64,000 nucleotides of DNA, taken from the NCBI GenBank assembly GCA_942493385.1, contig OW818699.1:3224001-3288000 (forward strand), read 5' to 3'. Shown piece after piece: positions 1 through 7,488 of the stretch (position 1 is the first letter of the stretch; each line of letters opens with the position of its first letter). Source of the stretch: UBA8389 sp942493385. Lineage in GTDB: Bacteria; Bacteroidota; Bacteroidia; Bacteroidales; UBA1402. The translations under genes were made by a program, and so were the position numbers. The notes beneath the pieces are model-generated. The model was not told where the DNA came from. It saw only the letters and a program-made list of their open reading frames with translations, and did no database searches.

Positions 1-842
1 GCATGATTTTTCCTCAACAGTTCCTGCATGGTGTCTTCACGGATGGGATGCACGGAACAAATGTTGATGATATCCTCCAGCGCATTGCCAGTAAAACCAG
101 TATTGGTACCCTCAAAGCCAAGAATCAGTTCCGTTTTGATCCCATTTTCCAAAAACAGTTGGTAAGCCTCGTTGATGATGCTTTCGCAGGGTGGCAAGAC
201 CGATTGAACAGCGGGAGGTCTGGTTGGTATGGAGATATAGGCTATGGCTGGATGCACTTTCGAAACCAAGCCAATGGTTTGAAGCACCTGCTCGACACTG
301 TCATTGACACCGGCAACCAACATGGTTTCAGTAACCAGCGTACCTTTATATGCAGTGGAAAAAGCTTGAAGACCTTCTACATAATCAGCAAATTTGACGG
401 AAGGTATCGGTCGGTTTATCTTTTTCCAAGCAGTTTCAGTCCCAGCATCAATTTTCACAGAGACCCAGTCGGCCCACATTATATCGTCCCTTACCGGCTC
501 CATATTCAACAAGGAGGCATTGGTAATGACGGCAATTGGGATTTTCAGCACTTTTAATTTTTTGATAATTGCCCCAAGGTGTATATCCAGAGTCGGTTCT
601 CCATTGGATACAAAAGTCAGGAAGTCGGGCTTATCGGCTGGAGCAAGAATTGCCAAATGTTTCTGAACTTCATTAAAAATGACGGAGGGCTCATAAAAAG
701 AGCTTCGGCTTGCACTTAACTGATGGGTTAAACCTACTTGACAATAGATACACGAATACGAACACGTTTTGGGTGTTGTAATATTATTTATTCCAAGACT
801 TTTACCTAATCGGCGAGAAGGAATTGGGCCAAAACTAATCAT
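1..842 (-). CDS. Radical SAM protein, COG0731/TYW1-like (3' end outside window)
   Basis: The minus strand is open from an ATG at 842 to the window edge, so at least 280 residues are present and the C-terminus is missing. The N-terminus reads MISFGPIPSRRLGKS, and residues 27, 31 and 34 form the CxxxCxxC triad (CSYSCIYC) that binds the radical SAM 4Fe-4S cluster. The following SNGEPTLD stretch is the usual glycine-rich SAM-binding segment. This start and motif layout are those of stand-alone COG0731 proteins, often labelled wyosine-synthase-like, whose substrate is unknown in most bacteria. It is followed upstream by DUF89 and DUF134 genes, a common grouping in anaerobes with NifX-type proteins. 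The family call is firm; the reaction is not known. Confidence 0.85.
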   Translation of the reverse strand, partial: MISFGPIPSRRLGKSLGINNITTPKTCSYSCIYCQVGLTHQLSASRSSFYEPSVIFNEVQKHLAILAPADKPDFLTFVSNGEPTLDIHLGAIIKKLKVLKIPIAVITNASLLNMEPVRDDIMWADWVSVKIDAGTETAWKKINRPIPSVKFADYVEGLQAFSTAYKGTLVTETMLVAGVNDSVEQVLQTIGLVSKVHPAIAYISIPTRPPAVQSVLPPCESIINEAYQLFLENGIKTELILGFEGTNTGFTGNALEDIINICSVHPIREDTMQELLRKNH

Positions 843-919
843 GATTTTCTGAATTGAGGGATGATTTAATCTCAATATGTTTAATACTATTGACCATCAC
901 TTATTCAGTTTGTGGGATT

Positions 920-1810
920 TTAAACAACCATACTTCCCTTTTCAACATGCAACTGTTCGGCCATAACGTCACATTTCACCATCAGAAGAAAGAATATTCT
1001 TGGATCGTTCTCATGAATCAATCCCTCCAAATTTCCTTGGCCTTTGGATATGATCAGATCGGCAGTTTTATACACATTTTTAAACGCCTCGCTGCAATGA
1101 TCCAAAATTGTGGAAGATGTATCGTACCCATTTGATATGACATCGGCAACCCAATCCATTCCCACTTCCCTGGCATCGATCAGGGTTGCATCGTTGAGTA
1201 TCGGCCCTCCCCTGACCGCAAACGTTAAATGAGGATGCATGAGCATCTCAATAAACAACTTGTCGAAAACGATCTCTCCGGCATTGTCACCCAGATACAA
1301 AATGGTATTGGCATCTTTGATGCGTTGTCTTAATGAATCGGAGGCATCAATGGCAAATTTTTCATTCATTACCTTTGCGATGGTTTGCTCTAAATCAAAA
1401 TCAGCACTAGGCCCATAATCCATAATATTTCCGGCTATGGATAAACGAAGCGCTGCATTAAAAGGATCAACCGTCTCAAGCACCTTCAATCGCCACTTCT
1501 TATACAAACTTAATGCCTGCTGGTTGCTTTCGGATTTTTCGTAGAGGAAAAGGTCCGGTACGCCTGAAATATCACAAAACTGGTGAGTCAGATCCCTATG
1601 TAGTTCGGGCATTGGCCTATTGCCACCTCGTGCAATGGTCAGATTGTAAAATCCAAAAAATGTTTGACGGTCATCGTAACTGAAACAATACTTTTCCATA
1701 AGCCGTTCAAAACCCTTGAATAAACAACCCATACATCTGCCATCAACCTCAAAGTCTCTATCAATAGTGATAGCTGGCGCGTTTGTTATTTTCATTGAAG
1801 TGGCATTCAT
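920..1810 (-). CDS. DUF89/ARMT1-like metal-dependent phosphatase
   Basis: The protein (296 aa) matches the DUF89 damage-control phosphatase family. Visible signatures are CMGC near the N-terminus, LGDNAGEIVFDK in the middle (Asp and Asn metal/phosphate residues), KGQGNLEGL, and FLLMVKCDV near the C-terminus. Members hydrolyse phosphate from sugar phosphates or phospho-cofactor derivatives; the substrate here cannot be read from sequence. The reading frame stays open upstream to 1903, but a TAnnTTTG promoter box lies at 1828-1835, inside that extension. I therefore place the start at ATG 1810 or the second ATG at 1795 (MKITNAP). It lies 77 bp from the radical SAM gene in the same direction and may be cotranscribed with it. 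Confidence 0.85.
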   Translation of the reverse strand: MNATSMKITNAPAITIDRDFEVDGRCMGCLFKGFERLMEKYCFSYDDRQTFFGFYNLTIARGGNRPMPELHRDLTHQFCDISGVPDLFLYEKSESNQQALSLYKKWRLKVLETVDPFNAALRLSIAGNIMDYGPSADFDLEQTIAKVMNEKFAIDASDSLRQRIKDANTILYLGDNAGEIVFDKLFIEMLMHPHLTFAVRGGPILNDATLIDAREVGMDWVADVISNGYDTSSTILDHCSEAFKNVYKTADLIISKGQGNLEGLIHENDPRIFFLLMVKCDVMAEQLHVEKGSMVV

Positions 1811-1827
1811 TTCATTGTTTATGGCTA

Positions 1828-1835
1828 CAAAGATA
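1828..1835 (-). promoter_or_regulatory. Bacteroidota -7 box of the DUF89 gene
   Basis: The minus strand reads TATCTTTG, an exact match to TAnnTTTG, 18-33 bases before the two candidate start codons. No clear -33 TTTG is seen. A GAAC-N4-GTTC palindrome lies 12 bases further upstream. Confidence 0.55.
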
Positions 1836-1846
1836 CCTATTGTATT

Positions 1847-1858
1847 GAACTTATGTTC
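1847..1858. promoter_or_regulatory. Palindrome GAAC-TTAT-GTTC, candidate operator
   Basis: The perfect 4+4 palindrome GAACTTATGTTC is followed by ATAATT and lies 12 bases upstream of the DUF89 -7 box. Very similar sites occur at 2130-2141 and 16464-16475, each beside a DUF134 regulator gene. Binding by DUF134 is my inference. Confidence 0.45.
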
Positions 1859-2071
1859 ATAATTATAAACTTTTTTCCTTAACCCAAAAAAAGGATGGGG
1901 CACATTTTCGTATGTATTTTAGAAATTGGATCACTAGCGTTCGGTTCATACTCCCTGATATTCAACTTGTTAGAAATGTTCGGACTGGTTAAATTGTAAT
2001 TCATATTTATAAATAGCTCATTTATAGGCATTTTATCAAACAAGGTCAAGCTGAAAGTCTGTAATAAAGTG

Positions 2072-2094
2072 TAGAGCGGCGGCTCTAGTTTTTT
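2072..2094 (+). terminator. Hairpin plus T-run inside the divergent region
   Basis: TAGAGC-GGCG-GCTCTA forms a 6-bp stem with a 4-base loop, followed by GTTTTTT. It is shaped like an intrinsic terminator on the plus strand, yet no plus-strand gene lies upstream. It could end a small RNA or act on an upstream-initiated DUF134 transcript. Confidence 0.4.
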
Positions 2095-2129
2095 ATGCAA
2101 AAATTTTAACCCATAAAATTTTGTTATTG

Positions 2130-2141
2130 AACTATTGTTCA
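2130..2141. promoter_or_regulatory. Palindrome GAAC-TATT-GTTC, candidate operator of DUF134 gene
   Basis: GAACTATTGTTC is a perfect 4+4 palindrome that directly abuts a TATATTTA sequence (2144-2151, one base off TAnnTTTG). A repressor bound here would cover the -7 region, which fits autoregulation of the DUF134 gene starting at 2174. Confidence 0.45.
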
Positions 2142-2173
2142 TTATATTTACATCGAACTATAGATTATATATC

Positions 2174-2641
2174 ATGTCTCCAAGAAACAAGATGCTGCGT
2201 AAGGTTCTAAATGTTCCTGTCATAAAAGGATTTAAGCCCTATGGCCCAGATTCAGGCATGCAACAATTGGAACCCGTGAATTTATTATACGAAGAATACG
2301 AAGCGATTCGATTGAGCGATTACGATCACCTCAACCATCAACAAGCTTCTGAGATGATGGGCGTCTCTAGGCCGACGTTTACTCGAATCTATGCTTCCGC
2401 ACTTCAAAATATGGCTAAAGCCTTGGTCGAAGGAAGACAACTTTCAATTGAAGGTGGCAAAGTTTATTTTGATAGCGATTGGTACGAGTGTCAGCAATGT
2501 CAGTGCAATTTCAATAATCCGGAAAAAGAAAAGGAAATTGGAAGTTGTCCCTTGTGTGGCAGCGATCAAATAAGGAGGTTTGACGTTGATAATGCGCTCG
2601 GCTTAATGTTCTCGAGCGAAACAAGTTTATGTAATAATTGA
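2174..2641 (+). CDS. UPF0251/DUF134 family DNA-binding regulator
   Basis: The 155-aa protein has the UPF0251 plan: an N-terminal basic segment and FKPYG motif, LLYEEYEAIRLSDYD, a sigma-70-region-4-like helix-turn-helix (QQASEMMGVSRPTFTRIYA) at about residues 54-75, then a zinc-ribbon-like tail with CQQC and CPLC. The start is ATG 2174, giving the conserved MSPRNK beginning; the frame stays open further upstream without such similarity. The family's ligand is unestablished, but it repeatedly sits with NifX-type genes, as here, where the next gene begins 8 bases after its stop. It likely regulates metallocluster or redox genes and perhaps itself, through the palindrome at 2130-2141. Confidence 0.85.
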   Translation: MSPRNKMLRKVLNVPVIKGFKPYGPDSGMQQLEPVNLLYEEYEAIRLSDYDHLNHQQASEMMGVSRPTFTRIYASALQNMAKALVEGRQLSIEGGKVYFDSDWYECQQCQCNFNNPEKEKEIGSCPLCGSDQIRRFDVDNALGLMFSSETSLCNN

Positions 2642-2649
2642 GAAAGCAA

Positions 2650-2964
2650 ATGAAAATAGCCATCACTTCGACAGGAAATTCTTTAGAATCAATTCTAGAT
2701 CAGCGATTTGGTCGTTGTGCTTTCTTTGTTATTTACGACACAGAAAGCAGATCTATGGAATATATTCCGAACCCATACAAGGAGGTGGAGGAAGGGGCCG
2801 GCACTTCATCGGTTCATTTGGTTGCATCCAGAAATGTAAGCAAAATCATAGCCGGTGAATTTGGAATAAAAATCAAATCTCTGTTGGATAGCTTGAAAAT
2901 TCAAATGATTATACCAGGTGAAGCCGATTTACAGATCAAAACAATAATTGCACGTTTTAAGTAG
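2650..2964 (+). CDS. NifX/NifB-type dinitrogenase cofactor-like protein
   Basis: The 104-aa product begins MKIAITSTGNSLESILDQRFGR and continues with FVIYDTES, the typical start of the RNase H-like fold that binds iron-molybdenum cofactor precursors (PF02579). No nitrogenase genes are present. In non-diazotrophs such proteins are carriers of uncertain clusters; the Mo-Cu orange protein is one known example. I start at ATG 2650 rather than an in-frame TTG at 2638. This copy lacks the Cys-rich turn seen in the two paralogues at 3066 and 15588, so its cluster ligation may differ. Confidence 0.8.
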   Translation: MKIAITSTGNSLESILDQRFGRCAFFVIYDTESRSMEYIPNPYKEVEEGAGTSSVHLVASRNVSKIIAGEFGIKIKSLLDSLKIQMIIPGEADLQIKTIIARFK

Positions 2965-3050
2965 CGAGCGCAGAGGCGAAGCTTGCATCGACTATGCCGA
3001 ATCACGAAAAACGACTTTTATAATAAACAAACTTTTAAATCAAACAAAGT

Positions 3051-3056
3051 AAGGAG
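3051..3056 (+). promoter_or_regulatory. Strong Shine-Dalgarno (AGGAGG) before second NifX-type gene
   Basis: GTAAGGAGGGTTGTATTATG places a near-perfect anti-16S match about 9 bases before the ATG at 3066. Most other genes in the window, as is normal in Bacteroidota, have no such motif. Confidence 0.6.
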
Positions 3057-3065
3057 GGTTGTATT

Positions 3066-3380
3066 ATGAAAATAGCTGTTCCAACAATAGGTGGATTACT
3101 TGATGACTATTTCTATTCCTGTGAAGTATTCACCATTTTCACGGTAGATGATTCATCCAACATCGTCGATAAAGAAATTCTGTACACTCCCGAAGGTTGC
3201 GATTGCAAAAACAACATACCTTTGATCATGCAACAGAAAGGTGTCTCCATCTTGCTTGCCAATAAAATGCCCGACCATGCAGAAGGGGTTTGTACGAAAT
3301 ACGGCATGACCATCTATCTGGATTATTCTGGAACTGTCCGCGAAGTGGTTCAATCGTTTCTTGAAAAAACAAAGCATTGA
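3066..3380 (+). CDS. NifX/NifB-type cofactor-binding protein, second copy
   Basis: The product (104 aa) starts MKIAVPTIGGLLDDYF and has the PF02579 fold signature, including FTIFTVDD and the cysteine turn TPEGCDCKNN, followed by KGVSILLANKMPDHA. The turn aligns with DAPAGCGCKSD in the copy at 15588-15962. The gene is 101 bases beyond the previous paralogue and has its own Shine-Dalgarno, so it may be expressed separately. Its role is inferred to be binding or carriage of a metal-sulfur cluster. Confidence 0.8.
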   Translation: MKIAVPTIGGLLDDYFYSCEVFTIFTVDDSSNIVDKEILYTPEGCDCKNNIPLIMQQKGVSILLANKMPDHAEGVCTKYGMTIYLDYSGTVREVVQSFLEKTKH

Positions 3381-3394
3381 TTTAATCACCTTTT

Positions 3395-4219
3395 CTATTT
3401 CTTATTATCTTTATTAGGGGGTAAAAAATTTCCACCCGTCAATACACTTTTCCCAGTTTTACTTTCTAATTCTTTCCGTGCATTTTTTGCAACTGCTCCC
3501 CCCTTTTTACCTGCTTGTGCATTTTGTTGCAATCCTTTTGCTTCGTCTGTTTCGGCAATTTGTCTGGTTGAAAGTTCTGCTAGGGCTGTAAAAATCAGTT
3601 CAGCCTCGTTCATGTGATCTCTTAGGTTTTGGGATTTCAAACCTTTTAACTCCTTATGGTTTTTAACGGTTAGTCCAGTCCATTCCTGATGAATGATGTT
3701 GGTGAGTAATGCAAATTCATCTGGCTTTTCTACACCATTTTCTTTCCAGTAATCAGTCAGTTTATTGCGGGTTTCTTGGCCAGTCATACGTTGCTGAATC
3801 CATTTTTCGCTCCGACCAAGTTTTTGCCAGTTTTCTCTTGCTCGATCAAGACTTTGTGCAGGGTCAGCAATTTCTTGCATCCTTTCAAATCCAACTTTTG
3901 CTAACCATTGCTTGAAGGGTTCAGCTTTAGGGGAAGGGATGGATTGTATAAGTCTAAGTATGTTTTCTACATTCCCTCCTAAAGTTTTTCTTTTCTTTCC
4001 ATCATGAGTAAGCATTTGTACCTGGGGACAATTTGTCCCTAGGTACAAACCTAATTCAAGATCCCTTTTTCGCAACTTTTTTAAATAATCAGTTGGATTA
4101 ATGGAGTCTGTTAGTGCTTGAATGATGTCAACTACACTAAAATACCATACCTCATTTTCAGAATCGTAAAATCTACGAACTTGTTTGTTTTCAAACAACA
4201 CCAAATTATGATCACTCAT
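3395..4219 (-). CDS. BRO-N/DinD-like protein
   Basis: The 274-aa product has an N-terminal BRO domain (residues about 5-110: VRRFYDSENEVWYFSVVDII, then DYLKKLRKRD) and a C-terminal half resembling E. coli DinD, with LRDHMNEAELIFTALAE followed by GKKGGAVAKNARKELE and a terminal LTGGNFLP. DinD is a DNA-damage-induced protein that inhibits RecA; BRO-N domains are also common in phage antirepressors. No phage gene lies nearby, so this looks like a domesticated or cargo gene. It is convergent with the NifX-type gene, 14 bases apart. The domain call is firm; the function here is unproven. Confidence 0.75.
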   Translation of the reverse strand: MSDHNLVLFENKQVRRFYDSENEVWYFSVVDIIQALTDSINPTDYLKKLRKRDLELGLYLGTNCPQVQMLTHDGKKRKTLGGNVENILRLIQSIPSPKAEPFKQWLAKVGFERMQEIADPAQSLDRARENWQKLGRSEKWIQQRMTGQETRNKLTDYWKENGVEKPDEFALLTNIIHQEWTGLTVKNHKELKGLKSQNLRDHMNEAELIFTALAELSTRQIAETDEAKGLQQNAQAGKKGGAVAKNARKELESKTGKSVLTGGNFLPPNKDNKK

Positions 4220-4374
4220 TGCAATTATTTTCTGATGTAAATATATATATAATTATTTGCATCCATTATATTATCCATCCACATTTTGTCCATAAAAGAA
4301 AAACCCCAACTGAATCAACAATTAGGGTTTTGCATTAACATGAATGACGTGGTTCAAGTCACTCCATTGACTAT

Positions 4375-5418
4375 CTATGCTTTCAGCTTTTCAAAATACA
4401 TCGCGAACGAACGGTACAGGAAGTGTGTCCATTTGCCGAAGGGTACGATCAGGATGGCCCATTGTGCCAGCACGGTGAGATGAACCAGGAAGATCCATTT
4501 GTTCATTTCCAGAATGTCGATGTCGATGAACAGGCGAACCATAAATGCTGAAAGGCCCATCAGGAACAACCAGACCACGAAAAACCAGTCTGAGGGCTGT
4601 GACTTTTTGGCGACGGCTTTGTCCTTCTTGATGCGGTGACGGACGAAGTCGAAGGTGACCACGAAGATGATGCCGCTCAGCACGTATCCCAAAATATGTA
4701 CAAACAAATACTCCGTATGGAACCAGTTCAGGAACACGGTAGTAAAGAGCAGTGACAAGTAGGCCAACACCAGCACGAAATGTTCGAACCAGCGAAACTG
4801 ATTGTCGTCGCAACCAAGCGCCCGTTTCTGTGTAAACATGTGGATGAAGAGTTCGCCCAACGAAGTCACATACTTTTTGAAGGTTACTTTGACTTTAGGT
4901 TTCACGATGGTGAAATACCACATCCGAATGATGTTGGGCAACAGGATGGTCACTCCTACCGTGGCGATGGCGATGAATTCGAACCAATGGCCGAACTCAA
5001 GCATTTTTTCCATTTCGAAATTGACCGAATAGGCAAAACCGATAACTCCTGCAAGCACGGCTATCATGGCCACCCAAGTCAACGTCAGCGATTTGTAGAG
5101 CAAACCTGAAAGTCCGGTCCAGTCGTATTTGGCGGTGAGCCAGCGGCGGAGGGACATCATGAGTTCGCCGGGATCGGCTTGGCGTGGGCAGTTGGCGGTG
5201 CATTCGCCGCAATAGTAGCATTGCCAGGGTTTCAGCGAAGCTTTGATTTCGTCCTCTAGACCCAAGGTCGAATAACGGACCATTTCGCGTGGAAAGGAAC
5301 TGTCGGCCGTGGAAAGCGAGCAAATGGCGGTGCAATTGCCGCAGTTGAAGCAGGCATTGAAGTCCTTATCCCCATATTTGGCGAGTTCGACAGCAAATTT
5401 TGGATTGATTCTGGCCAT
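4375..5418 (-). CDS. QmoC/HdrC-HdrE-like membrane iron-sulfur subunit
   Basis: This 347-aa protein joins a soluble HdrC-like domain to a membrane domain. Residues 23-33 (CFNCGNCTAIC) and 67-77 (CYYCGECTANCP) bind two 4Fe-4S clusters. From about residue 100 several hydrophobic helices follow, with histidines in HFVLVLAY and FVHILGYV, resembling the NarI/HdrE cytochrome b family. In sulfate reducers QmoC has the same fusion and exchanges electrons with menaquinone. It is the last gene of the hdr block and starts 3 bases after the upstream hdrA stop. It is the likely quinone-facing anchor of the complex. Confidence 0.85.
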   Translation of the reverse strand: MARINPKFAVELAKYGDKDFNACFNCGNCTAICSLSTADSSFPREMVRYSTLGLEDEIKASLKPWQCYYCGECTANCPRQADPGELMMSLRRWLTAKYDWTGLSGLLYKSLTLTWVAMIAVLAGVIGFAYSVNFEMEKMLEFGHWFEFIAIATVGVTILLPNIIRMWYFTIVKPKVKVTFKKYVTSLGELFIHMFTQKRALGCDDNQFRWFEHFVLVLAYLSLLFTTVFLNWFHTEYLFVHILGYVLSGIIFVVTFDFVRHRIKKDKAVAKKSQPSDWFFVVWLFLMGLSAFMVRLFIDIDILEMNKWIFLVHLTVLAQWAILIVPFGKWTHFLYRSFAMYFEKLKA

Positions 5419-5421
5419 GGC

Positions 5422-7488
5422 TTAGCGGTTTTTGATCTTGTAATAATAATAGGTTTGGTCTTCGTCGGTTCCGTCGGCCACCACGATGGCGTAACGGTTC
5501 ATCGTCATCAGATGCCAGGTAACGAGGTCGGCGCTGAGTCCGGCGTTGGCGGCAATTTCAGGGATGGTGTTCTTTTCGTCCTTGATGCCAGCCAGAATGT
5601 CCTTCCAAACTTGGGGGTATTCCTTCATGGTGGTGGCGCCTTCGTCGGCTGTATCGTCTGTTTCCTTGACGCGTTCCTTGATTTCGAAGTCTGTCATGAA
5701 ACCTTCGATCATGGCTTCGATTTCGTGGTCGGTGTATTGGGCTATTTCGATGGCGTTTACCGGACAAATTGGTGCGCAGATACCGCAACCGGTACAAACA
5801 CCTTTGTTGACGACAGCAATGTGCTTGCCGGTGGCATCTTCCACTTCCTTCAAAGCACCATAGTCACATACGTCGGCGCATTTGCCGCACCATGTACAGG
5901 CATCGGGATTGACGCTTGCCACGATGGGATCGACCGAAACCGAACCACTCTGTAACAGGGCGTTCATCTTTGCCGTAGCAGCCAACGTAGATTGTACGGA
6001 TTCGCTGATGTTCTTAGGACCTTGGCAAGAACCACCGATGTAAACGCCTTTGATGACGGTTTCCACGGGTTTCAGCTTGGGATGAATTTCGTTAAAGAAC
6101 TTATCGCTGCCGATGGGGATTTTTAGATGTTCCGAAATCTTGCCTGCGTCAGGTCTGGCAACCATGCCGGTTACCAAAACAACCAAATCAACGGGTGCTT
6201 CGATTTCCTTTTTGGCGGTAAGGTAATCTTTCACTTTGATGAGCGTTTGTTTGCCTTCAGCATAGACTACCGGCATTTCCTTCTCCTCATATTTGAAATA
6301 CAAATCACCTTGCTTGGACGACTGTTCGTATAAGATTTCCTGCTTGCCGTAAGTACGTATGTCCCTATAAAAATGATACGTCTGGATGTCGCTGAACTTT
6401 TCTTTCAGCTGCAACGAAGTATGAATGGTAGCTGTACAACATTGACGGGAGCAATATTTGTTCTCGCCCTTAGTTTGGCGACTACCGACGCAGTAGATGA
6501 AACCGACGCTGTTGATGGTTTTGCCTTCAAAAACCAATTTATCCTTGGCTGAATCCATTAATTTAGTGAATTCGGGCAATGTCACCACATTGGGCAGCGT
6601 TTTGTATCCGAATTCGCCTTCAGCAGGTTTGTAATGGTCGTAACCAGTGGCTACCAGGATGGAACCGACCAGGAAAGCCAGGCGGTCACCTTTCTCGTCC
6701 ACTTGAAGGGTCTTCAAATTGGTCGGATCGAACTTCTTCCCAGTTTTTGGCAGACCAGTATTGGTAAGCGTTTCGTGGGGACGAACCTTGATTTCGACAT
6801 TGAAATTACCCAAGCTACCGGAAACCTTTTCGAGGGTGGCACCGGTAAACAAGGTGATGTTTTCGCGGGAACGAATATCCTGATACAGTTTTTCGATGAT
6901 TTCCTTACCGGATTGGCCGCTCATGAACACCTTGCTCTTGCCAGCAATCTGGCCGCCCACATTGAATTCCTGCTCGATGAGAAACACATCGTTGCCAAGT
7001 CTGGACAGGTCGATGGCAGCTTTCATTCCTGAAACACCAGCACCGATGACCAGTGCGGCCTTTTTGACAGGCACTTCGATGTTCTCGAGGGACTCAGAAA
7101 AAGAGACGCGGTTGATGCCGGCACGGATTAGTCCGGCTGCCTTGACGGTGGCTTCGCGGGGATGGTCGGAGTGCGGCCAGGAACACTGTTCACGAATGTT
7201 CACCTGAACATAGTTCATGGGGTTCAGCCCTGCACGGACAGCAACATTTTTGAAGGTGTGCAAGTGCAGTTTCGGAGAGCATGAAGCCACTACGATGGCA
7301 TCCAATTGCTTGTCCTTGATATCGTTGACCATGTCGATCTGGTTGGAGTCGGCACAGGCAAACATGACGTCCTTGGAAATCTGAACGTTTTCTTCTTTGG
7401 AAAACATCTTCCCAAGTTGCTCTACATCAACGTAATCGGAGATGTTGCCGCCGCAATGGCAAATGTATACGCCTATTCTATTTTTCAT
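5422..7488 (-). CDS. HdrA-like flavin iron-sulfur subunit (QmoB-like)
   Basis: The 688-aa product has the full HdrA N-terminal domain (GVYICHCGGNI, Cys10 and Cys12; further Cys at 45, 70 and 102), an FAD-binding GAGVSG at 149-154, and two ferredoxin motifs, CTWCGKCADVC and CTGCGICAPICP, around residues 540-590. I start at ATG 7488, which overlaps the previous gene's stop as ATGA. HdrA-type flavins move electrons and can bifurcate. Unlike QmoB of sulfate reducers, it has no C-terminal MvhD domain; MvhD is a separate gene here. Instead the last roughly 70 residues look like a small winged-helix unit ending in YYYYKIKNR. Confidence 0.87.
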   Translation of the reverse strand: MKNRIGVYICHCGGNISDYVDVEQLGKMFSKEENVQISKDVMFACADSNQIDMVNDIKDKQLDAIVVASCSPKLHLHTFKNVAVRAGLNPMNYVQVNIREQCSWPHSDHPREATVKAAGLIRAGINRVSFSESLENIEVPVKKAALVIGAGVSGMKAAIDLSRLGNDVFLIEQEFNVGGQIAGKSKVFMSGQSGKEIIEKLYQDIRSRENITLFTGATLEKVSGSLGNFNVEIKVRPHETLTNTGLPKTGKKFDPTNLKTLQVDEKGDRLAFLVGSILVATGYDHYKPAEGEFGYKTLPNVVTLPEFTKLMDSAKDKLVFEGKTINSVGFIYCVGSRQTKGENKYCSRQCCTATIHTSLQLKEKFSDIQTYHFYRDIRTYGKQEILYEQSSKQGDLYFKYEEKEMPVVYAEGKQTLIKVKDYLTAKKEIEAPVDLVVLVTGMVARPDAGKISEHLKIPIGSDKFFNEIHPKLKPVETVIKGVYIGGSCQGPKNISESVQSTLAATAKMNALLQSGSVSVDPIVASVNPDACTWCGKCADVCDYGALKEVEDATGKHIAVVNKGVCTGCGICAPICPVNAIEIAQYTDHEIEAMIEGFMTDFEIKERVKETDDTADEGATTMKEYPQVWKDILAGIKDEKNTIPEIAANAGLSADLVTWHLMTMNRYAIVVADGTDEDQTYYYYKIKNR

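Larger units (their letters stand above)
1811..2173. other. Divergent intergenic region between DUF89 and DUF134 genes
   Basis: This AT-rich stretch of 363 bases holds the DUF89 promoter box, two GAAC-N4-GTTC palindromes (one beside each divergent gene) and a short GC hairpin followed by T residues on the plus strand at 2072-2094. A minus-strand open frame at 1879-2142 lacks family resemblance and covers the palindromes, so I do not call it a gene. Confidence 0.6.

Noticed and set aside
1879..2142. Minus-strand open frame of 87 codons in the divergent intergenic region
   Set aside because: It overlaps both palindromes, has no similarity and no promoter or ribosome site of its own.
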